The notes under the pieces were generated by a model. It was not told the origin of the DNA. It made no database searches and saw only the letters and a program-made list of their open reading frames with translations. From positions 1 to 7,165 of the forward strand of contig CAZWRL010000032.1 of assembly GCA_964636345.1 (NCBI GenBank): 7,165 nucleotides of DNA, read 5' to 3'. Source of the DNA: JBBTXJ01 sp964636345. Its GTDB lineage: Bacteria > Patescibacteriota > Patescibacteriia > Magasanikbacterales > JBBTXJ01. Every line of letters begins with the position of its first letter. The first letter of the stretch is position 1. Below, piece by piece: positions 1 through 5,752 of the stretch. A program made the position numbers and the translations under genes.

Positions 1-1775
1 TCCTCGCGCAAACCATGCGCGATTTTGAGCTACTGATTTTAAACGATGGTTCAGATAATACCACTCTTTCACACCTCACGGCGTGGCAAGAAAAAGACAC
101 GCGCATTCGCCTGTTTAATTTTCCTCATCGCGGCATTACCGCCACATTAAATGATGGCCTGCGCGTGGCACAAGGAGAATTTATCGCGCGCATGGATGCT
201 GACGATATCGCACTCCCGCATCGTTTTGAAAAACAAATCGCCTTTTTAGAAAATAATCTTGGCCACGCGCTCTGTGGCAGTTTTGTGCAATTTATAAATG
301 AAGCGAACGAAGGCGCGTGGATTAAAAAATACCCCACGGAACACGAAGAAATAAAACGCGAGCTCGTCGCGCACAATCGCTTCACCCATTCGGCGCTCAT
401 GTTCCGCGCGGCAGAATTGCGCGCGCTCCGCGGTTATGACGAAACGCTTGCCACCGCGCAGGATTATGATTTACTCCTCCGCGCCGCACAGCATTTTAAA
501 GTAGCCAACATTCCGGAAGTGCTTTTGAAGTATCGCTACCGCGACGCGAGCGTCTCGTGGAAAAAACACGGCAAACAACAGGAACGCGACGCCCTGAAAA
601 TCCGATGGCGCGCCGTGCGGAAGTACGGCTATCCCCGCGCGCATCTCATATACCTATTGCGTCCGCTCTTGATGTACGCCGTGCCGAAGTCGGTAAAATT
701 TCGCGTAAGAAAACAGCAGTGGGAACAACACAACAACCTCACCCCTATCCAAAAACTCAAGGGTTTCGCCTACCGCGTATTAAAACAGCGCGGCCCGCTC
801 CCACGCTACCGCAATACATTCTCGCAAGATGCGGCCATCGCTTTTGTTGACTCGCTCCGCCTTCCGTTTGAACCGTTCGGCCAGTGGCGCCTTGCGCCAA
901 GCAATCCCGCGCCATCACGCTTCGCCAGTTGTTTCGCGTACTTCACACTGCAAGAATTCGGCGCCCTCAATCGCTACACGCCAAAACAGCACACAGAGTG
1001 GGTGGACTATATCAAAAGCTGGCAACGCGAAGATGACGGCCTGTTCCATGAACTGGAAGAAAACTCAAAAACCCACGACGCCGAATACATCGCGCTCCAA
1101 CTCACCTCGTTCGCGCTTGAAATTCTGCGCGCCGAAGGCACCGAACCAAACTATCCCATGTTCTGGCTCAACACCATCTCCTTCCCCACCTGGCTCTACC
1201 AACGTAATTTTTCTGATCCGTGGAAGGAAGGAAACAGAATTCTTTTTGTTGGAGAACTATTGCTCCACGAAAAACGACCGAACACGCTCAACCGACTCTT
1301 CTCTTGGCTCGATGAAACCATAAACCCCGAAACCGGCTTCTGGGGCACCGCGGAAAACTACCCCGCTATGCTCGGCGCGTACCATCAATATATTCTGTAT
1401 AAAAAACTAAACCGTCGTCCGCCATACATGCACACGGCAGTGACCAACACCCTAGAACTCCAATATCCGGACGGACTGTTCCGCCGCTACGGCTACGGCG
1501 GTGCGTGCGAAGACATGGACGCCATAGAAATCCTCAAACAAGGGCGCCCATTCGTTGATCGCCCAACACAAGAACGAATACAAAAAGTGTTCAACACCGT
1601 CCACGCGCGTCTCACTCGCATACAGCGCGAAGACGGTGGTTTTGCGTACAATCCATATACCACTCTCACCTATAGCGGCATCCCACTTCTTGCTTGCGCG
1701 CGCGGTGAATCAGACCTTTTCTCAACATGGTTTCGTATCAAAACGATGGCATCCCTCGTGTCACAAGTGGTATAA
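1..1775 (+). CDS. Family 2 glycosyltransferase fused to an alpha/alpha-toroid-like domain (5' partial)
   Basis: The gene enters from the left edge: the frame is open from base 3 (reading LAQT before the first ATG at 15), and LAQTxxDFELLILNDGS is the usual interior of a GT2 N-terminus, so about 30 residues are missing and the ATG at 15 is not the real start. Counting that Met as 1, the GT-A domain spans about 1-200: nucleotide-binding D11 in LNDGS, the metal-binding DxD as MDADD (D61, D63), and GYDE...DYDLLLR (D150, D152), where GT2 enzymes place the acceptor site and catalytic base. GT2 enzymes move a sugar from a nucleotide-sugar to an acceptor, here probably at the inner membrane face for a surface glycan. 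After a basic linker (200-290), residues 290-586 are helical with repeated turns QREDDG (337), NPETGFWG (437), QYPDGLF (483) and QREDGGF (537), like the QW-type turns of terpenoid-cyclase/prenyltransferase toroids. The GT2 call is firm; the toroid call is inference. It ends in TAA 7 bases before the DUF4012 gene. Confidence 0.9.
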   Translation, partial: LAQTMRDFELLILNDGSDNTTLSHLTAWQEKDTRIRLFNFPHRGITATLNDGLRVAQGEFIARMDADDIALPHRFEKQIAFLENNLGHALCGSFVQFINEANEGAWIKKYPTEHEEIKRELVAHNRFTHSALMFRAAELRALRGYDETLATAQDYDLLLRAAQHFKVANIPEVLLKYRYRDASVSWKKHGKQQERDALKIRWRAVRKYGYPRAHLIYLLRPLLMYAVPKSVKFRVRKQQWEQHNNLTPIQKLKGFAYRVLKQRGPLPRYRNTFSQDAAIAFVDSLRLPFEPFGQWRLAPSNPAPSRFASCFAYFTLQEFGALNRYTPKQHTEWVDYIKSWQREDDGLFHELEENSKTHDAEYIALQLTSFALEILRAEGTEPNYPMFWLNTISFPTWLYQRNFSDPWKEGNRILFVGELLLHEKRPNTLNRLFSWLDETINPETGFWGTAENYPAMLGAYHQYILYKKLNRRPPYMHTAVTNTLELQYPDGLFRRYGYGGACEDMDAIEILKQGRPFVDRPTQERIQKVFNTVHARLTRIQREDGGFAYNPYTTLTYSGIPLLACARGESDLFSTWFRIKTMASLVSQVV

Positions 1776-1776
1776 T
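1768..1776 (+). promoter_or_regulatory. Extended -10 promoter element (TGnTATAAT) for the DUF4012 gene
   Basis: The nine bases TGGTATAAT match the extended -10 consensus perfectly. They lie over the last two Val codons and the TAA stop of the glycosyltransferase gene. The last T of the hexamer is at 1776, so with the usual spacing transcription would begin at about 1783, the G of the GTG start codon. I see no good -35 hexamer 17 bases upstream, which extended -10 promoters can do without. There is no Shine-Dalgarno sequence before the GTG. This fits a leaderless transcript. No mapping data are available, so the function is inferred. Confidence 0.5.
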
Positions 1777-1782
1777 ACCCAC

Positions 1783-4104
1783 GTGCAATTATCTTCAAAG
1801 CCAAAAGATGTTCCGGTAATTTTTGATACGACGGAAGCGTCGCGCTATGTTGTTGACGCGCGAAAATTGTTGCAACCGTGGCTGACCGTCCACGGAGAGC
1901 GCCCATCAGTGCCTGCGATTATCCCGCGCGCTCCGCAAACCATTACCCTGCGCGAAATCGCGAGAGAGAGAGAAGAACGCGAGCCGTTCGGTGAAATCTT
2001 TTTTACCTTGGTTAGCCATCCGGTACAGTGGTATCGCTACTTCCACGCCGCGCGACCCGCTCCGCCGATTAGCGAACCGTCATCCCCACCGCGAACACCA
2101 TGGAAACTCCCTTCATTTCGCTTACCGGAAGTAACCATTCCAGAAATACGCGTCCGCGGTTTCCGCCCCTCGGGCACGCAAAAAGCCGTCGCCTCATTCG
2201 CGCTCGCGGCATTCGCGCTCGTCACGCCACTGCAATCACTTCCATCGTTTGCACTTTTCAAAACAAAACAAACGGTTGAACAACAAATCGCCACCATTCA
2301 AACACAATTAAAAGAAGGCGCGTCACCCGGCGCCATAACGCCGTCGCTCTTTCTACTGGCGAGCACCTTCCAAGATGTTGAAAAACAACTTGGTGTGGGG
2401 AATGAAATTATTAAACTAGCGGTCTTTGCGCCCATTCCGCTTGGAAAATTACAATCAAACGCCGCGCTCTTTGAGGCCGGACTTGCCGTGTCAAACGCGG
2501 TCATCACGCTCCGCGACACGCTCGCATCGTTACCAAAGGACGCAACAACGGCGGACAAAGCAAAAGAGTTTTTGCAAACGGCACAGTCCATTGAACCAAA
2601 TCTAGAACAGGTGGAAAAATCCCTCGCGCGTTTACGTCCCGAGGATGTGCCCGAGGAAGCGCGCGCGCATCTACCCGCCATCCAAAAATTAGTTGCCGCC
2701 GTTCACCGCGACCTCCAAACCATCACGAAAACAACCGAAGGATTGCTCGCCCTTCTCGGCAGTGAACAACCCGCGCGTTTTCTGGTGCTCTTCCAAAACG
2801 ACGAGGAGCTCCGCGCAACCGGCGGTTTCATCGGCAGTTTTGGCCTGTTAGATGTTGAAAACGGCGCGATCAAAAAATTTGAGGTGCCGGGAACCGGCGC
2901 GTATGCCGTGCAAGGACAATTGACCGCGTATCTTCGTGCGCCAGAACCGCTCCACACTGTGAACACGCGATTTGAATTTCAGGACTCTAACTGGTTCCCG
3001 GATTTTCCGGCAAGCGCGGAAACCGCCATGCGATTGTATGAATTATCACACGGCGCGACCGTTGATGGAGTGATTGCCGTCAATACCGCGGTGCTTGAAG
3101 GACTCCTTGAGGTGCTCGGTTCCGTGAATACCGTGCGTGGAACAACCGTCGGACGCGATAATGTAATCGGCGCAATCTACGCGGACATTCAAAAAAATAA
3201 AGCCGCCGGTTTGCCGCCCAAACAATTAATTAGCGCTCTCGCGCCGGCGCTCACTGATATGCTGGGCGCGCTCACCCCGGAGCAAACACTGGAACTCATA
3301 CAACTCTTCAACACCGCGCGCAATCAAAAAGATATTCTGGTCTACGCGCAGGATGCCGCCACGCAACAACAACTTCGCGCACTGGCGTGGGATGGCAGTG
3401 TGCCACTGCTGCCAAACACTGAAGATTATCTCCAAGTCATCCATTCCAATATCGGCGGCGGCAAAACCGATGCCTTCATGCAACAAAAAATCATTCAACG
3501 CGTGGATATTCAAAGTGATGGGTATGTGAAAAAACAACTCACCATTGTCCGCACCCACACCGGCACGCCAAACGCAAGCGCGACGAATCGCGATTACCTG
3601 CGCGTGTATGTGCCGGAAAGCAGTACCCTCATTGCGGCCTCGGGTTTCAGCCAGCCACCCGAAACTGTTTTCCATGCGCCGGAAACATGGTATGATGAGC
3701 ATCCGCTGGTACACGCCGCTGATGCAACCGCCACGTTTGATGAACGCACCGGCGTCAAAATCTATCGCGAGTTTGGCAAAACCGTCTTTGGAAATTGGGT
3801 ATTGACGGCGCCAGGGGAAACCAGTACCATCCAACTAGATTATCTTTTGCCGAAACGCTTGTTTGAACCGGCCGCGTTTCGCCGGGGGATTATTAAAAAA
3901 CGCCCGTCGTGTTCCTACCAGCTGACTGCCGCAAAACAACCGGGTGATCATGCAACGGAACTCATCACGACGATTACCCTGCCCGCCAATTGGGAACCGG
4001 TTTGGCTCACTGACCCAACCATGGAACTGGGCAAGGAACTCGTCGTTCATCGCGCCATTTTTGATACTGATAAACTTGTGGGGCTTGTCGCCGCACACGA
4101 ATAA
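1783..4104 (+). CDS. DUF4012 domain membrane-anchored protein
   Basis: A 773-residue protein with the hallmark DUF4012 core at about 333-445: FLVLFQNDEELRATGGFIGS (from 333), DSNWFPDFP (401-409) and VDGVIAVNT (from 427). The family is common in actinobacteria and Patescibacteria and has no settled biochemical role; it often sits near envelope polysaccharide genes. Layout: about 130 N-terminal residues rich in Pro, Arg and Glu, likely cytoplasmic; a basic stretch (RVRGFRPSG); one hydrophobic segment at about 135-157 that serves as signal anchor; a helical region at 160-325; the DUF4012 core; and a C-terminal part at about 560-773 rich in beta strands. There is a single Cys (C710), so no disulfides within the chain. 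I chose the GTG at 1783 because an upstream in-frame ATG (1555) would overlap the previous gene by over 200 bases and encode unrelated sequence, and because the promoter element is placed exactly before it. It follows a glycosyltransferase and precedes another outer-face membrane protein, pointing to a role in making or displaying a surface glycan; that role is inference. Confidence 0.9.
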   Translation: MQLSSKPKDVPVIFDTTEASRYVVDARKLLQPWLTVHGERPSVPAIIPRAPQTITLREIAREREEREPFGEIFFTLVSHPVQWYRYFHAARPAPPISEPSSPPRTPWKLPSFRLPEVTIPEIRVRGFRPSGTQKAVASFALAAFALVTPLQSLPSFALFKTKQTVEQQIATIQTQLKEGASPGAITPSLFLLASTFQDVEKQLGVGNEIIKLAVFAPIPLGKLQSNAALFEAGLAVSNAVITLRDTLASLPKDATTADKAKEFLQTAQSIEPNLEQVEKSLARLRPEDVPEEARAHLPAIQKLVAAVHRDLQTITKTTEGLLALLGSEQPARFLVLFQNDEELRATGGFIGSFGLLDVENGAIKKFEVPGTGAYAVQGQLTAYLRAPEPLHTVNTRFEFQDSNWFPDFPASAETAMRLYELSHGATVDGVIAVNTAVLEGLLEVLGSVNTVRGTTVGRDNVIGAIYADIQKNKAAGLPPKQLISALAPALTDMLGALTPEQTLELIQLFNTARNQKDILVYAQDAATQQQLRALAWDGSVPLLPNTEDYLQVIHSNIGGGKTDAFMQQKIIQRVDIQSDGYVKKQLTIVRTHTGTPNASATNRDYLRVYVPESSTLIAASGFSQPPETVFHAPETWYDEHPLVHAADATATFDERTGVKIYREFGKTVFGNWVLTAPGETSTIQLDYLLPKRLFEPAAFRRGIIKKRPSCSYQLTAAKQPGDHATELITTITLPANWEPVWLTDPTMELGKELVVHRAIFDTDKLVGLVAAHE
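1962..1973 (+). repeat. (GA)6 dinucleotide run inside the DUF4012 gene
   Basis: Six GA units in a row encode part of an alternating Arg/Glu stretch (REIAREREERE) in the N-terminal cytoplasmic part. A change of one unit would shift the frame. The run is short, so slippage is possible but not strongly expected. Confidence 0.5.
2195..2221 (+). repeat. 12-bp direct repeat in the membrane anchor coding region
   Basis: CATTCGCGCTCG occurs at 2195-2206 and again at 2210-2221, a period of 15 bases or five codons. It encodes the repeated peptide FAL in the hydrophobic anchor (SFALAAFALV). It probably arose by a small in-frame duplication that lengthened the membrane helix; chance reuse of codons is the alternative. 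Confidence 0.5.
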
Positions 4105-4107
4105 CAT
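4102..4107 (+). promoter_or_regulatory. Possible -10-like element before the Ig-repeat protein gene
   Basis: TAACAT matches TATAAT at four of six positions and fits the looser pattern TAnnnT. It overlaps the TAA stop of the DUF4012 gene and ends 7 bases before the ATG at 4115, almost the same layout as the strong element at 1768-1776. There is no TG extension and no clear -35. It is listed mainly because there is also no Shine-Dalgarno sequence here; alone it would not be convincing. Confidence 0.2.
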
Positions 4108-4114
4108 CTGACCT

Positions 4115-5624
4115 ATGCCTACCTGGCCACGCATCACTGAACACAAAAGTACGGTGAAAAACGCAACCAAGAAAAAACTTTCCGCCAAAGAAAAAACACT
4201 ACGTTCCATTTACGAGGATGACAATGGCGACATCCCGCCGATGAAAACATTGGAACGACGCCGTGGCGGAGGCATGACATTCGTCGCAGGCTTTTTTATC
4301 ATATTGCTTGGCATCGCCGGATTCTTTGCCTGGAAAAATAAAGACACCCTTGCTCTGCCACGCGGCGATAAAGCAGGAAATGTGGCACTCGTTGTTGAAG
4401 GACCAGACAAAGCGACACTTTTCGCGAGTGAAACATGGAAATTCACCGTTAATGCCGGCGGCACGTTAATGAAGGACGCCAACCTCTCACTTTTCTTGCC
4501 AAGCGGGTTTATTCTTGAAGGAGGCGAGCCGGCATTTACCGAAACGCCTAGCGCCAAAGAGCGCGTGTGGAAACTTTCTGAACAAGATCTAAAAGAACGC
4601 ACGCCCATCACGGTGCGCGGACAATTTTTGGGCAACCTGGGCGAACAAAAATCATTCCGCGCGGTGCTGACGTATAAACCAAAAAATTTCCAATCAGAAT
4701 TCCAAGCCAATACGCTCCACACGGTGACGCTCGCGGAAACGCCCTTGCAATTTTCTGCCACCGCGCCGGAACGTATCCGCGGCGGTGAATCAGGAAGTTA
4801 CACGGTGACGCTCAAAAATGCGGGCGCCACGCAACTAACCAACTTGCTCATCGTACCGCCAACACATAAACTTTTCAGCATCATCAATGAGGGCATCTCA
4901 CTTGAGATTAAAGACCTTGATCGCAACACACAATTATCCAAAGAATTACACGGCTCCTTTGCGGGAGAAATGGAAGGTGTCACCGCGCTTGACTGGCGCG
5001 TGACAACTAACATTGAAGGCGAGACCTATACGATTGCAACCGCGAGCACCACGGTCGCGGTGACGCCGCAACCGCTCATTCTTGCTATTGCGCTTGACGG
5101 CAACCCAGAAACCATCGCGCCCGGCGACACTTTGAAAGGCGAGGTGCGTTTCCATAATAAAAGCGCTCGCGCCGTTTCAAAAGCCGATGTGATTCTATCA
5201 ATTGACGCGCCGGCAAAAAAGAAAAACAGCATTTTGTCATGGGATAAACTACAGGTAACGGGCTCGCCGAGTATCCAGGGTATCCAACAAAGTGACACCG
5301 TGCGACGCGGCACTATTACCTGGACGAGCACCGCCATACCAACGCTGGAAACCATTGCGCCAAACCAACAAGGCGTATTCACTTTTGCGCTTCCCATTAA
5401 ATCGGGAGATGCGTTTGATCTTACGACGCTTGATATCGCGAGCATCACCCTTGCCCTTGAAGTGAAAACGGGCGAAGAATCGGCAACCGCGCAACCAGTA
5501 ACCCTACCATTGGTTGCTAATACCACAATCACCGCGGGCGCGCTCAAAACCAGAGAAAATATCACGGTTCAGTGGACTATGAATCACAGTTTCCACAATC
5601 TTGCGTCAGTCAGAGTAACCGCGA
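4115..5624 (+). CDS. Single-pass membrane protein with outer Ig-like repeats (3' partial, cut by gap)
   Basis: 503 residues are visible before the N run; no stop codon is reached, so the true length is unknown. Residues 1-53 are highly charged (KKKLSAKEK, ERRRGGG just before the membrane), and 55-73 form one hydrophobic helix (FVAGFFIILLGIAGFFAW), so by the positive-inside rule the N-terminus is cytoplasmic and the rest is outside. The outer part is beta-rich with at least three segments of about 110-140 residues, roughly 92-205, 206-325 and 326-465, and the start of a fourth. They share a pattern: a Gly/Glu turn, a strand such as YTVTLKNAG or GEVRFHNKS, a proline-containing strand (LFLPSGF, LLIVPPTH), and W before a closing strand, as in DUF11/CARDB-like beta-sandwich repeats. 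No catalytic motif is seen, so a structural, adhesive or scaffold role is likely. The ATG at 4115 lies 10 bases after the DUF4012 stop with no Shine-Dalgarno; a GTG at 4154 is an alternative start. I do not recognise a named family. Confidence 0.85.
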
Positions 5625-5724
5625 NNNNNNNNNNNNNNNNNNNNNNNNNNNNNNNNNNNNNNNNNNNNNNNNNNNNNNNNNNNNNNNNNNNNNNNNNNNN
5701 NNNNNNNNNNNNNNNNNNNNNNNN
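5625..5724. other. Assembly gap of 100 N
   Basis: Exactly 100 undetermined bases, the usual placeholder when a scaffolder joins two contigs without knowing the distance. It removes the 3' end of the Ig-repeat gene and whatever lies between it and the terminator on the right. The real size and even the adjacency of the two sides are unknown. Confidence 0.97.
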
Positions 5725-5752
5725 AAAAAAACCCGCCTGTTCCCCAGGCGGG
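5725..5752 (-). terminator. Intrinsic (Rho-independent) terminator of the - strand gene
   Basis: CCCGCCTG (5732-5739) and CAGGCGGG (5745-5752) form a perfect 8-bp GC-rich stem with a 5-base loop. On the - strand the stem is followed by at least seven T (the A run 5725-5731, cut by the gap), the standard form of an intrinsic terminator. The stem begins right after the TAG stop of the - strand gene with no spacer. On the + strand there is no T run after the stem, so it should work in one direction only. Confidence 0.88.

Noticed and set aside
15..17. ATG as the real start of the glycosyltransferase
   Set aside because: It sits inside the conserved GT2 N-terminal region, and the frame is open upstream to the window edge.
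1555..1782. An earlier ATG start for the DUF4012 protein
   Set aside because: It would overlap the glycosyltransferase gene by over 200 bases in another frame, its peptide looks like a shadow translation, and the promoter element lies after it.
3688..3696. TGGTATGAT, resembling an extended -10 box
   Set aside because: It lies inside the DUF4012 coding region (codons for TWYDE), has one mismatch, and no gene begins downstream at a fitting distance.
3226..3834. A 202-codon open frame on the - strand
   Set aside because: It lies wholly inside the DUF4012 coding region, has no recognisable motif, and is a by-product of the GC-rich third positions there.
5732..5752. Two-way terminator that would also end the Ig-repeat gene
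   Set aside because: There is no T run after the stem on the + strand, so only - strand termination is supported.
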